DNA from: Treponema primitia ZAS-2
Lineage (GTDB): Bacteria; Spirochaetota; Spirochaetia; Treponematales; Breznakiellaceae
Direction: 5' to 3'
Assembly: GCF_000214375.1 (NCBI RefSeq)
Contig: NC_015578.1
Span: forward strand, 2,976,001 to 3,040,000
Length of the DNA: 64,000 bases
Of the stretch, positions 18,041 through 27,372 are shown one piece after another. Every line of letters begins with the position of its first letter. The stretch's first letter is position 1. The notes below the pieces were generated by a model. It saw nothing but the letters and a program-made list of their open reading frames with translations, had not been told where the DNA came from and made no database searches. The position numbers and the translations under genes are program-made.

Positions 18041-19342
18041 ATGATAACTAATATCCTGCTTCTTACCCTTGTGGTATTTGCCATGTTAGTGGTGATGATC
18101 GTCATCAAAGTTCCTATTTCTTTCGCCCTTGGTATTGCCACACTGGGGGGAGTTGTCCTGGTGAGTAATTTGCCCCTCATGGTAATTGCTCAGCGGATGT
18201 TTGTCGGTCTTGATTCCTTTACACTCCTGGCTATACCCCTGTTCATGCTTACCGGTCAGATCATGGCTATGGGCGGAGTTACCAGAGACTTAATGAACCT
18301 GTCCATGGTTTTTGTCGGATGGATGCGGGGTGGGCTTGCCTATGTAAACATTGTGGCCAGTATGATATTCGCAGGTATCACCGGTACCGCCTCTTCTGAT
18401 ACCGCCTCCTTGGGGGGAATTCTCATCCCCACGATGATAGAACGTAAATTTGACAAGGACTTTACTGTAGCAGTAACCGCCACATCCTCCACCATCGGCA
18501 TCATGATACCCCCGAGCATACCCATGGTACTCTATGCCATAGCATCCGGTACTTCCATCGGTCAGCTCTTTCTGGGAGGCGTTGTCCCGGGTATTATTGT
18601 CGGATTCGGGCTCATGTCGGTAAGCGCAGTTATTTCCAAAAAACGCAATTATCCGGCGGAAAAACGGTACCCTTTTAAAGAAAGCGTTAAGATCTGTGTC
18701 CGCAGCCTTCCTGCGCTGGGAACCGTGGTTATCATCATTGGCGGAATTATCAGCGGGTTCTTTACACCCACCGAAGCTGCGGGAGTTGCCTGTTTTTACA
18801 CGACCATGTTAGGTCTCTTCTATTACAAAGAACTGAAAGTTAAACAGATACCCAATCTGATTTACCAGGGGGCAATGACCGTAGGCCTGGTAGCACTGAT
18901 GATCGCTTCTGCAAGTGCCCTTGGCTGGTTCTTTACCTCCCAGGGTGTTCCCCGGGCCATTGCAAACGGCCTGATGGCTGCCACCCAGAGTAAAGTCATC
19001 ATCCTCCTCTTGATCAACGCAGTTCTGCTTTTTGTGGGCTGCTGGATGGACCTTGCCCCGGCGGTTACTCTCTTTACCCCCATCCTGCTTCCTGTGGCGG
19101 TGGCGGTCGGCGTGGACCCCGTGCACTTTGGTATCATCATGGTGGTAAACCTCGCCATTGGCCTATTTACGCCCCCCGTAGGAGTCTGTCTGTTCATATC
19201 CTGCGGTATCGCGAAGATCGCCATAACCGATGTGCTTAAGGCATTTATACCCTTTTTCCTGGTTATGATGATTATTCTGATGTTGATCACCTTTGTTCCC
19301 CAGATTTCTCTGTTTCTTCCCAGCCTGTTGATGAGGAATTAA
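18041..19342 (+). CDS. dctM: TRAP transporter large permease (DctM)
   Basis: A 433-residue protein of about 12 hydrophobic segments with family motifs: LLAIPLFMLTGQIMAMGG, GITGTASSDTASLGGILIP, TIGIMIPPSIPMVLYA and FTPTEAAGVACFY. It is the transport channel of the tripartite system. It starts 12 bases after dctQ with a TAGGAG ribosome site. Confidence 0.95.
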   Translation: MITNILLLTLVVFAMLVVMIVIKVPISFALGIATLGGVVLVSNLPLMVIAQRMFVGLDSFTLLAIPLFMLTGQIMAMGGVTRDLMNLSMVFVGWMRGGLAYVNIVASMIFAGITGTASSDTASLGGILIPTMIERKFDKDFTVAVTATSSTIGIMIPPSIPMVLYAIASGTSIGQLFLGGVVPGIIVGFGLMSVSAVISKKRNYPAEKRYPFKESVKICVRSLPALGTVVIIIGGIISGFFTPTEAAGVACFYTTMLGLFYYKELKVKQIPNLIYQGAMTVGLVALMIASASALGWFFTSQGVPRAIANGLMAATQSKVIILLLINAVLLFVGCWMDLAPAVTLFTPILLPVAVAVGVDPVHFGIIMVVNLAIGLFTPPVGVCLFISCGIAKIAITDVLKAFIPFFLVMMIILMLITFVPQISLFLPSLLMRN

Positions 19343-19368
19343 TTAAGATCGATAAAAGGAGTATTACT

Positions 19369-20586
19369 ATGTCTGAAACACCCCGTGAACGGGTACGAAA
19401 AACCATTAACCACCAGGAACCTGAAGTTCCGGCTATTGATTTTTGCTCCACCACATCAAGTGGAATAAGTATCTTTGCCTACCTTGATCTTAAGGAACAT
19501 CTGGGCATGGATCCCGGGGAGGACCCCGTATTGTTTGATATCTTTCTGTGTCTGGCAGATCCTTCCCCGGCAATGCTCGACCATTTTGGTGGCGATATCC
19601 TACAGCTTAAACGGTATGCCCCAAATTTTGGGATCAAACTGGCGGACTGGAAAAAGTGGAAACTGCATAACGGAAAAAACGTTCTGGTTCCCGGGGGGTT
19701 CAATCCAAAACCCGATAGCAAGGGTGGGTTGATTATTGAAAATGCTAAAGGTATCGGCGTTGCCAGGATGCCGGAAAATGGATTCTATTTTGACCTCATC
19801 CACTTCCCTTATAAGAATATAGAGGATGAGGATGAGATCGATACCCTTGAACTACAGGGCGTCTCGGATGAAGAAATTGATTATCTGGCCAAGGAAAGCA
19901 AACGGCTCTATGAAGAAACCGATAAGGCCGTTGTATTCCCCTTCGGCGGGCGTCTGGTAGAGGCGGGACTGTTCGGCTGGGGTTTCGAAGAATTCCTGGT
20001 GCAGCTCATGTCCAATCCTGAAATGATACACCGGTATTTTGAACGGCTCACGGATATTTATATTAATGATATTGACCGCATCCTGTCCAAGTGCAACGAT
20101 TATATCGACATTTTCCGTTTTGTGGATGATTTGGGGACCCAGATATCCCTGATGATGTCCCTGGACACCTACCGGGATGTGGTCAAACCGTATCACAAAC
20201 GGATGTTTCAGTTCATCAAGCAAAAGTACCCCAAGCAAAAAATTGCCACCCATTGCTGCGGCTCAATCTTCCCGATAATTCCGGATCTGATTGATGCGGG
20301 AGTAGATATTCTGAACCCAGTACAGATCTCTGCAAAAAATATGGACCCGGTACAGTTAAAAAAGGAATACGGCAAAGACATTGTATTTTGGGGCGGAGCG
20401 GCAAATATGCAGTTCACGGTCCCCAACGGAACCTTGGAGGAAATCCGAAAAGAAACCGAGTATCTTACCAAGGTTTTTATGAAAGACGGCGGATTTATAT
20501 TTAATCCTGTACATAACATTCAAGCAAATGTAAGTCCGGAAAAAATAAGCGCCATTTATGATGTGGCCCTTCAGTATCGGCGGTAA
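19369..20586 (+). CDS. Uroporphyrinogen decarboxylase-like protein
   Basis: A 405-residue URO-D superfamily protein. It has the family opening ETPRERVRKTINHQEPEVPAID, the zinc-type HCCGS segment and the late GAANMQFTVPNGTLEEI and FNPVHNIQANVSPE. True heme-pathway HemE is about 350 residues and sits in heme operons. This longer type occurs in sugar-acid or methyltransferase contexts and its reaction is unknown. It is in the middle of the TRAP operon, 26 bases after dctM. Confidence 0.85.
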   Translation: MSETPRERVRKTINHQEPEVPAIDFCSTTSSGISIFAYLDLKEHLGMDPGEDPVLFDIFLCLADPSPAMLDHFGGDILQLKRYAPNFGIKLADWKKWKLHNGKNVLVPGGFNPKPDSKGGLIIENAKGIGVARMPENGFYFDLIHFPYKNIEDEDEIDTLELQGVSDEEIDYLAKESKRLYEETDKAVVFPFGGRLVEAGLFGWGFEEFLVQLMSNPEMIHRYFERLTDIYINDIDRILSKCNDYIDIFRFVDDLGTQISLMMSLDTYRDVVKPYHKRMFQFIKQKYPKQKIATHCCGSIFPIIPDLIDAGVDILNPVQISAKNMDPVQLKKEYGKDIVFWGGAANMQFTVPNGTLEEIRKETEYLTKVFMKDGGFIFNPVHNIQANVSPEKISAIYDVALQYRR

Positions 20587-20636
20587 ATGAAAGTAATAAT
20601 ACTAATTGTAACAATAGAACGCATCAAGGAGTTTTT

Positions 20637-21473
20637 ATGTTAAAACCGGAAGAAAAAAAGGATCTCCAAAAAATAGCCCTTCAGCTGCGCTATGATTTGG
20701 TTGAAATGATCGGCATTGGCGCTGCGGGCCATTTGGGTGGATCATGCTCATTGGCGGAGACAATAGCGTTGCTATATTTCCACAAGATGAATTTCAGCGC
20801 AGATCGCCTGAAGGACCCGAACCGGGACCGGCTGGTGCTTTCCAAGGGCCATGCGGCGCTTATTCAATACGCAGCGCTCTGCGAAGCCCGCTGTTTTCCC
20901 CGGGAAGAGCTGAAACGGGTAAAGACCCTGGGGGGGCTGCTCCAGGGGCATCCGGACATGTCAATTCCCGGCCTGGAAGCTGTAACCGGCTCCCTGGGGC
21001 AGGGTCTATCCATTTCCCTGGGAATTGCCCTGGCATTACGGCTTAACAAAAGCCCCGCCCGGGTATACACCATCATGGGTGACGGGGAACAGTCCGAAGG
21101 GCAGCTTTGGGAAGCGGCCATGGCGGTGGCAAATTTCAAGCTTGATAATTTGACTGCTTTTATTGACTATAACCAGGTTCAGGCCACCGGCCCCACCAAG
21201 GATGTATTCAATATTCCTGAGCTTGATAAAAAATGGAGCGCCTTCGGGTGGAACGTTATTAACGCTAAGGGACACGATGTTGAAAATATTTTGGAGGCCG
21301 TGGAAAAGGCAGAAACCCTTAAGGGAAAACCTTCGGTCATAATCCTTGAAACCATTAAGGGCAAGGGCTTCTCCTTTGCAGAGGGAAACCCTGCGTATCA
21401 CAACGGAACCTTCACAGAAGAAACCTACAAACAGGCGCTCAAAGAACTGGACGCAGTAAAGGCAGGATTATAA
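20637..21473 (+). CDS. Transketolase, N-terminal subunit
   Basis: A 278-residue thiamine-diphosphate-binding half: GAAGHLGGSCS at the start, SKGHAALIQYA and the cofactor motif GDGEQSEGQLWEAA. It forms a complete enzyme with the next gene. Such split transketolases are common in operons for pentose or sugar-acid use, where they move two-carbon units between sugar phosphates. Confidence 0.93.
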   Translation: MLKPEEKKDLQKIALQLRYDLVEMIGIGAAGHLGGSCSLAETIALLYFHKMNFSADRLKDPNRDRLVLSKGHAALIQYAALCEARCFPREELKRVKTLGGLLQGHPDMSIPGLEAVTGSLGQGLSISLGIALALRLNKSPARVYTIMGDGEQSEGQLWEAAMAVANFKLDNLTAFIDYNQVQATGPTKDVFNIPELDKKWSAFGWNVINAKGHDVENILEAVEKAETLKGKPSVIILETIKGKGFSFAEGNPAYHNGTFTEETYKQALKELDAVKAGL

Positions 21474-21475
21474 TT

Positions 21476-22411
21476 ATGGAAAAACAAAGCCTCCGAAAAG
21501 CTTACGGCGATGCCCTGGTTGAATTGGGCAAACAGAATTCCGACATTGTGGTATTGGAAGCGGATTTAGGGAAATCAACCATGTCCTATGTTTTCAAAGA
21601 ATCCTTTCCTGACCGTTACTTTGAAATGGGAATCGCGGAACAAAATATGGCTTCCACTTCTGCGGGACTTGCCTTAACCGGTAAAATCCCCTTCTACAGC
21701 ACCTTTGCTGTTTTTGCCGCCGGGCGGGCCTATGATCAGATACGCTGTTCCATTGCCATTCCAAAGGCAAATGTAAGGATCTGCGGATCAAGCTGTGGGC
21801 TTTCCGATTTTGGTGACGGAAAAACCCACCAGTCCGTAGAAGACGGAAATATTATCAAAACCCTGCCCCATATGATAGTTCTTAACCCCTGCGATGCGGT
21901 AGAAGTAAAAAAAATGATGGGGTTCCTGGTTTCCTATCAGGGGCCGGCCTACATCAGGATCAACCGGAACGATCTTCCGGTCTTTACTTCCCCTGATGGA
22001 GAATTTCAACTGGGCAAAATCTACCCCATCACAGAAGGCGGGGATGCGGTTATTTTTGCTACCGGCGTCATGGTTTCAAAATCTGCGGAAGCAGCGGAAC
22101 TGCTTAAGAAAGACGGGATCGGCGTTCAGGTAGTAAATGTAAGCTCCCTGAAACCGCTTCTCAAAGAGGAGCTGCTGAAATACACCGCCGGTAAAAAAGC
22201 TATTATCACCGCCGAAGAAGCAGTAAAGATCGGCGGCCTGGGGGCGGGAATCGCGTCACTGCTTATAGGGGAAGTTAATCTACCCTTTGAGCAGGTGGGT
22301 ATAAACGACGAATTTGGCACATCCGCCCACGGATACGAGGAACTGCTGGAAAAATACGGGATCTCAACAAATCACATATACAATGCGGTAAAAAAAGCAT
22401 TGGGTAAATAA
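21476..22411 (+). CDS. Transketolase, C-terminal subunit
   Basis: A 311-residue pyrimidine-binding and C-terminal half: the catalytic Glu in MGIAEQNMAS, then SCGLSDFGDGKTHQ and GGDAVIFATGVMVSKS. It starts 2 bases after the N-terminal subunit stop, so both are made together. Confidence 0.93.
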   Translation: MEKQSLRKAYGDALVELGKQNSDIVVLEADLGKSTMSYVFKESFPDRYFEMGIAEQNMASTSAGLALTGKIPFYSTFAVFAAGRAYDQIRCSIAIPKANVRICGSSCGLSDFGDGKTHQSVEDGNIIKTLPHMIVLNPCDAVEVKKMMGFLVSYQGPAYIRINRNDLPVFTSPDGEFQLGKIYPITEGGDAVIFATGVMVSKSAEAAELLKKDGIGVQVVNVSSLKPLLKEELLKYTAGKKAIITAEEAVKIGGLGAGIASLLIGEVNLPFEQVGINDEFGTSAHGYEELLEKYGISTNHIYNAVKKALGK

Positions 22412-22424
22412 GACGGAGGAAGAT

Positions 22425-23306
22425 ATGACTATAGGATTTATTGGATTAGGGATCATGGGACGGCCCATGGCGAAGAACCTTATCAAGGCGAACTATAAAC
22501 TGGTAGTATTTGATAAGTTTGCAAAATTTGACGACCTGGTAAGCCTGGGCGCAGAGGGGGGGACATCCAACAAAGATGTAGCCGCCAAAAGTGATATTAT
22601 CATAACCATGCTCCCTAATTCGCCCAATGTTAAGGAAGCTATTCTGGGAAAAGACGGGGTTCTTGAAGGAGTAAAGAACGGCGCCCTGGTGGTGGATATG
22701 AGTTCCATTGCCCCCGCGGCATCCCAGGAAGTTGGGGCCGCCCTTAAAGCCAAGGGCATTGCCTTCCTGGACGCCCCGGTTTCAGGGGGCGAACCCAAAG
22801 CGATTGACGGTACCCTGGCGATCATGGTGGGAGGCGATCAGGCTTCATTTGACAAGGCAAAACCCATCCTTGACAAACTGGGTTCCTCGGTCACCCTGAC
22901 CGGCGATATAGGCAGCGGTAATGTTACTAAGCTGGCGAATCAGATTATTGTAGCCCTCAACATTGCTGCGGTATCCGAAGCCTTTGTACTTTCCACCAAA
23001 GCCGGGGTTGATCCACAAAAAGTGTTTGAGGCGATAAAAGGCGGGCTTGCGGGCTCCACAGTTATGAACGCCAAGATACCCATGATCCTGGATGGTAACT
23101 TCAAACCCGGTTTCCGCATTGAACTGCATATCAAGGATCTGCAGAACGCCCTGGATACCGCCCACGACCTGAATGTTCCGATTCCCCTTACAGCTGGGGT
23201 CATGGAGACCCTCCAGTTCCTCAAGAACGACGGTCACGCAGCCAGCGATCACAGTGCAATAATGCGGTACTATGAACAAATGGCAAAAATTGAAGTAAGA
23301 AAATAG
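22425..23306 (+). CDS. 3-hydroxyisobutyrate/tartronate-semialdehyde reductase family
   Basis: A 293-residue beta-hydroxyacid dehydrogenase. It has the Rossmann motif GFIGLGIMGRPMAKNL, the substrate loop DAPVSGGEPKA and the catalytic Lys in KLANQ. Relatives GarR/GlxR reduce tartronate semialdehyde to glycerate with NAD(P)H; that fits a sugar-acid operon but the exact substrate is open. It is the last gene of the operon. Confidence 0.88.
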   Translation: MTIGFIGLGIMGRPMAKNLIKANYKLVVFDKFAKFDDLVSLGAEGGTSNKDVAAKSDIIITMLPNSPNVKEAILGKDGVLEGVKNGALVVDMSSIAPAASQEVGAALKAKGIAFLDAPVSGGEPKAIDGTLAIMVGGDQASFDKAKPILDKLGSSVTLTGDIGSGNVTKLANQIIVALNIAAVSEAFVLSTKAGVDPQKVFEAIKGGLAGSTVMNAKIPMILDGNFKPGFRIELHIKDLQNALDTAHDLNVPIPLTAGVMETLQFLKNDGHAASDHSAIMRYYEQMAKIEVRK

Positions 23307-23349
23307 GGATATTCACGGGTTTACAGAATAGGGTTCCCCCATCAACCAC

Positions 23350-23389
23350 GGACACACAGGGATGAGAAAAATCTTGTCCATGTGTGTCC
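23350..23389 (+). repeat. Inverted repeat after the TRAP operon
   Basis: GGACACAC (23350-23357) and GTGTGTCC (23382-23389) are exact inverted arms around 24 bases. No U-run follows, so it is not a standard terminator. Confidence 0.55.
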
Positions 23390-23443
23390 ATCATTACATC
23401 CCGAAGCTGGAAACCGGCAGGTAAAAACACTCCGTAAATTCTT

Positions 23444-23466
23444 TAGCAGGGAAAGGACTCGAACCT
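23444..23466 (-). other. tRNA 3'-end-like fragment
   Basis: Read on the minus strand, this 23-base piece has a canonical T-loop, GG-TTCGAGT-CC, followed by CCCTGCTA where the acceptor strand and discriminator would be. The rest of a cloverleaf is absent because the citXG coding region begins at 23469. It may be a tRNA remnant or half of an integration site at the left border of the glutamate-fermentation cluster. Confidence 0.35.
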
Positions 23467-23468
23467 AG

Positions 23469-24914
23469 CTAAGCGCTTTGCAGCCAATGCAGAAAAAAAC
23501 TCACCGCAAGCAGGTCCGCGCAACCTCCGGGGCTGATATTGCGGGTGATGAATTCCGCATCCAGCTTCGCCGCCTTTTCCCGCAGCGCCTCTGGTCCGGG
23601 CTTGGTGTCCAGGAAACGGGCGGCCTCCTCCTGGATGCGATGCAGGGTGGGAAGGTCGGAACGATGAACAATATTAGTGTCCTCGGTATGGGCCAGGAGA
23701 CAGAGGAAGGCGGTAATACCCGCATCATTAATGCTCAGGCCCTCAGAAAGGGCCCGCTGTAATTGGGGCAGCCCATAGATGCGCACCGTGGGGAAGCCCT
23801 GGGAAACCTCGCCGCGTATGCCCCGGAGGCCCAGTTGAGCGAAGATGGTTTCCCCGTGGGATGCCGGGACGCTGGCTATACCGCTGGTCAGGCCCGGTGC
23901 AGGTCCGATGTCCGGGCCTGTGGAGGCGGAGCGGGCAAAGTCTTCCACCAGGCCCTCAGTCATGGCGCCGCATAGTTCAAGAAGCTGTTCCGTACCGGGG
24001 TGTTCGTCATACCGATAGAGTCTGCCGAAAGCGGCGCTGAGTATGCCCAGGGAGAAGATGGCGCCCCGGTGGGTATTGGCGCCCCCGGAAGCGTCCTGCA
24101 TCAGTATCTCTGCGATTTTTCCACGAGAGCGCAGGGATTCAAAGAGCGAGCGGGGTGTTTCTTCCCGCCAGGCACTTTCAAAACCCGCCAGGGCGCATTC
24201 CCTGAAATAGGGCAGTATCGCTGAGACAGAATCAATGAAAGTAAAAATATCCATGTCCCGGTGAGCGCCGTTATTGGCCCGGTCAACCAGGCCTGGCTTG
24301 GGGGTAACGGCGACTTCATCCATCAGGGCTTTCAGGGCTGCCGCAGAAACAGTACCCTTGAGTATTTCCCGGCTATGGGTTTCCATGATTCTGATGACCG
24401 CCGTAACAAGTTCCGGCAGACCGTGGGCGCGGCTGCGGGCACAGATGAAACCGTCACCGCCGCATACCAGACAGGGCCGGGGGGCAGCGCCGGTATCGGA
24501 ACGGGAAAGTTTTCCCCCACTGGGGCTGAATACGTCTATGTCAAAGAGACGACCCAGGGTGTGCTGCTCCTCTATGCGGCAGCCTATGGCCTTGATAGTT
24601 TCCGCCGGGGCGGCGGCGCTGATATAAGCCGTATATCCCGCAGCCTCTTCCGTTGTTTCTTCATGGAGTATTACTATTCGATCCGCCCTCAAGGCAAAGG
24701 TAAAAGACCTGATTTCTTCATGAAAGCTGCGGAGAGCCAGGGGGAAGGCCTTGTATTCGCCAGGTATATTGAGGGAAAGACAGGCCAAGGCTCCGCCGTA
24801 TTGGGACAAAAGCTCTTTCTGCCGCAGGGCCCGGGTTTCCCGAAAGGCGAGCATCTCTTCCAGGGCCACCGCCAGGCAGCCCGCAAAATACCGCGCAGTA
24901 TTACTATCGGACAT
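23469..24914 (-). CDS. citXG: CitX-CitG fusion, prosthetic-group synthesis and transfer for citrate-lyase-type enzyme
   Basis: A 481-residue bifunctional protein. Residues about 1-170 resemble CitX, which attaches the phosphoribosyl-dephospho-CoA group to the acyl carrier subunit. From about residue 185 the CitG domain follows (LMDEVAVTPKPGLVDRANNG, GGANTHRGAIFSLG), which makes the triphosphoribosyl-dephospho-CoA precursor. Its client is the CitDEF complex encoded at 49.97-52.5 kb. Its position after mesaconase genes supports a role in citramalate rather than citrate cleavage. It is the last gene of its operon. Confidence 0.92.
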   Translation of the reverse strand: MSDSNTARYFAGCLAVALEEMLAFRETRALRQKELLSQYGGALACLSLNIPGEYKAFPLALRSFHEEIRSFTFALRADRIVILHEETTEEAAGYTAYISAAAPAETIKAIGCRIEEQHTLGRLFDIDVFSPSGGKLSRSDTGAAPRPCLVCGGDGFICARSRAHGLPELVTAVIRIMETHSREILKGTVSAAALKALMDEVAVTPKPGLVDRANNGAHRDMDIFTFIDSVSAILPYFRECALAGFESAWREETPRSLFESLRSRGKIAEILMQDASGGANTHRGAIFSLGILSAAFGRLYRYDEHPGTEQLLELCGAMTEGLVEDFARSASTGPDIGPAPGLTSGIASVPASHGETIFAQLGLRGIRGEVSQGFPTVRIYGLPQLQRALSEGLSINDAGITAFLCLLAHTEDTNIVHRSDLPTLHRIQEEAARFLDTKPGPEALREKAAKLDAEFITRNISPGGCADLLAVSFFLHWLQSA

Positions 24915-24951
24915 GTTTTACCTCCCCATCCCGGCACTTGACACAGGGGCC

Positions 24952-25524
24952 TTACACGAGGTCAGGAACCTTGAGGGTCTTCAGATACGCTTCCCGCCCC
25001 AACTGGTAGAGGTTGTTACCTTTACTGTCGATGATGACCACCACGGGAAAATCCTTCACCCTGAGACGGCGTATAGCTTCAGGCCCCAGGTCGTCAAAGG
25101 CGATGACTTCCGCAGCTTTAATACACTGGGCGAGCAATGCCCCTGCGCCGCCTATGGCGCCAAAATAGACCGCCCCGGCCTTTTCCATGGCGGCCACCAC
25201 TTCTGCAGAGCGCTTGCCCTTGCCAATCATGCCCCGCAGGCCCAGGTCCAGCAGCCGGGGGGCATAGGCGTCCATGCGGTAACTGGTAGTGGGGCCCGCA
25301 GAGCCTATGACATCTCCCGGGGCCGCCGGGGTGGGGCCCACATAATAGATAACTGAGTCTTCCATGGGGAACGGAAGGGGCTTTCCCTGATCCAGCAAAT
25401 CCACCAGCCGCTTGTGAGCCGCGTCCCTGGCGGTGTATAAGGCGCCGCTGAAGTATACCGTATCCCCCGGCGCCAAGGGGGCAGCCTTTTCCCTGGTCAG
25501 GGGCAATTCGATTCTGTGTTCCAT
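24952..25524 (-). CDS. Fumarase/mesaconase-type hydratase, beta subunit
   Basis: A 190-residue protein of the class I fumarase C-terminal type (TtdB/FumB): LAPGDTVYFSGALYTARDAAHKR, GPTTSYRMDAYAP and IGKGKRSAEVVAAMEK. Together with the alpha subunit it forms an iron-sulfur hydro-lyase. In the methylaspartate pathway the corresponding enzyme hydrates mesaconate to citramalate, and its neighbours make that the likely job. Its start overlaps the alpha stop by one base (TAATG). Confidence 0.9.
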   Translation of the reverse strand: MEHRIELPLTREKAAPLAPGDTVYFSGALYTARDAAHKRLVDLLDQGKPLPFPMEDSVIYYVGPTPAAPGDVIGSAGPTTSYRMDAYAPRLLDLGLRGMIGKGKRSAEVVAAMEKAGAVYFGAIGGAGALLAQCIKAAEVIAFDDLGPEAIRRLRVKDFPVVVIIDSKGNNLYQLGREAYLKTLKVPDLV

Positions 25525-26363
25525 TAGAGAACCTCCCGAACGTGGCGGGCCACATGGCAGTTGATATTCACCGCGCAGGGCAGCCCCGCAATATGGGTGG
25601 GCATGGTTTCAATCGCCACAGCAAGGGCCGTGGTGCGCCCCCCGAAACCCTGGGGCCCGATGCCCAGGGCATTGATCCGTTCCAGCAGTTTTCCCTCAAG
25701 CTCCGCATAGTAGGGGTCACTGTTAACTGTCCCCAGGGGGCGGAGCAGGGACTTCTTCGCCAGGAGCGCCGCTTTGTCAAAGGTGCCCCCTATGCCGACC
25801 CCCACCACAATGGGGGGACAGGGGTTCGGCCCGGCGGCCTCCACCACGGAAATCACAAAGTCCATCACCCCTTCGACTCCGTCCGAAGGCTTGAGCATCT
25901 TTATCTGGCTCATGTTCTCGCTGCCGAACCCCTTGGGGGCCACAGTAATAGTAACATCGTCGCCGGGAACCAGTTCCAGGTAGAGCATGGCCGGGGTGTT
26001 GTCCCCGGTGTTCACCCGGTTCAGGGGGTCCTTCACCAAGGATTTGCGGAGGTAGCCCTCATGGTAAGCCCGGCGCACCCCCTCGTCAACCGCAGCGGGG
26101 AGGTCCCCTTCTATATGAACGTCAAAGCCTATTTCCAGAAACACGCAGGCTACCCCGGTGTCCTGGCAAATGGGAACCTGATTGTCCGCGGCAAGTTCAA
26201 AGTTAGTGATAATTTTGTCCAGCACATCCTGTGCCACAGGCCAGGTTTCCCGGCCCCGGAATTCTCGGATACAACTCCGCACATCCTCACCAAGATTGCG
26301 GTTCGCTTCAATACAGAGGCGCTTCACAATATCCCTAATCTCTTGAGCCTCAATAATTCTCAT
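25524..26363 (-). CDS. Fumarase/mesaconase-type hydratase, alpha subunit
   Basis: A 279-residue class I fumarase N-terminal-type subunit that holds the 4Fe-4S cluster: PICQDTGVACVF, GFGSENMSQIKML and GPNPCPPIVVGVGIGG contain the expected cysteines. Two-subunit forms act on fumarate, tartrate or mesaconate; the glutamate mutase and methylaspartate ammonia-lyase genes upstream point to mesaconate. The cluster would make it oxygen-sensitive. Confidence 0.9.
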   Translation of the reverse strand: MRIIEAQEIRDIVKRLCIEANRNLGEDVRSCIREFRGRETWPVAQDVLDKIITNFELAADNQVPICQDTGVACVFLEIGFDVHIEGDLPAAVDEGVRRAYHEGYLRKSLVKDPLNRVNTGDNTPAMLYLELVPGDDVTITVAPKGFGSENMSQIKMLKPSDGVEGVMDFVISVVEAAGPNPCPPIVVGVGIGGTFDKAALLAKKSLLRPLGTVNSDPYYAELEGKLLERINALGIGPQGFGGRTTALAVAIETMPTHIAGLPCAVNINCHVARHVREVL

Positions 26364-26417
26364 CTCGTCCTCTCTTAAGCGGTAAATTTCTAAAAACTGA
26401 AGTTTTTAGAAATTCCC

Positions 26418-27353
26418 TTATCCAATTTTGTTCAAGTCCCCGATGCGCTGGGCTCCCTTTTCGCCTACCACCCCCACCAGGAGGAAACGGCCGCTCACGG
26501 GGTCCACAAGAAATTCCTTGTTCAGAGTAAAATTCTTGATCTCAGCGGTACTGCGCACATGCATACGGGGGCCGTGGCAGACCCAGCTTTCCTCACCTAT
26601 CCTGATGTGCATATCATCCAGAAAGGAGATGGGGATATCCCGGGCAATCATTTCGTTCACTTCCTTTTCAATCTCGTCCAGGCTTAACTTGAGTTCCGGC
26701 TTTTCAAGAAAACTGAAGATAAAGCCGTGGCGGACATCCGAGTGAAGGAAGGTTTCTGTCATACCGTGTTTGCGCATCACATATTCGCAGAGATCCTCCG
26801 CACTGTGGGTCATCTTGCGGAAGGGCTGGGACTTAAAAACGATGTCCGCAATATCCTGGGGTTCGGGCCCAAAAAGGGTGGGCCTGGTGATGATCACCTC
26901 CTCCCCCATGCCGATGAGGAGATGGGCGTTGCGGTTCAGGAAGGGGTAGATCAGATCGAAGTGCTCCACCACCACCCGCTTGCCCAGATCAACCGCGTCC
27001 AGGATAGCCTTGGCAAGCACATGCTTCTGGGTAAAGGCCGCTTCAAAGTGAATGTCCAGGTGGTAGGTGTGGGGGCTGTAAAACCCCGTGGCATCCTCCG
27101 CCACATCCAGCAATGGCAGGGGCCTGATGTTCACCCCGTCGTCGTCGTTCACCAGTTCCAGCCCGGGAAACATTCCCTTGATCACCATGCTCTTGCCGGA
27201 GCCGGCGGTTCCCACCAGGCCGATGAGCTTATCAAAGGGGCTGAGGTAATCCTGGGCAATCTGCATCCCCAGATCAGCCATCCGTTCAAAGCCCCGGGGG
27301 GCGAAAAAAACTGTATACAAATGGCTTTTTTGCAGCCGTTCCTGAAAGGGCAT
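26418..27353 (-). CDS. P-loop protein with alanyl-tRNA-synthetase second-additional-domain-like region, glutamate mutase cluster type
   Basis: About 311 residues from the ATG at 27353, chosen because AAAGGATG precedes it; a frame from 27431 lacks that and would cross a palindrome. A Walker A motif, GLVGTAGSGKS, lies near residue 70. The C-terminal third has HIRIGEESWVCHGPRMHV, resembling the tRNA_SAD (alanyl/threonyl-tRNA synthetase additional) domain. From memory, proteins of this type occur beside methylaspartate ammonia-lyase in clostridia and have no proven function. A role in regulation or enzyme maturation is only a guess. Confidence 0.75.
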   Translation of the reverse strand: MPFQERLQKSHLYTVFFAPRGFERMADLGMQIAQDYLSPFDKLIGLVGTAGSGKSMVIKGMFPGLELVNDDDGVNIRPLPLLDVAEDATGFYSPHTYHLDIHFEAAFTQKHVLAKAILDAVDLGKRVVVEHFDLIYPFLNRNAHLLIGMGEEVIITRPTLFGPEPQDIADIVFKSQPFRKMTHSAEDLCEYVMRKHGMTETFLHSDVRHGFIFSFLEKPELKLSLDEIEKEVNEMIARDIPISFLDDMHIRIGEESWVCHGPRMHVRSTAEIKNFTLNKEFLVDPVSGRFLLVGVVGEKGAQRIGDLNKIG

Positions 27354-27372
27354 GGTCACATCCTTTAGGGAA

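Noticed and set aside
19369-20586. Assignment as heme-pathway uroporphyrinogen decarboxylase HemE
   Set aside because: Length and context (TRAP sugar-acid operon, no other heme genes) do not fit; kept as URO-D-like only.
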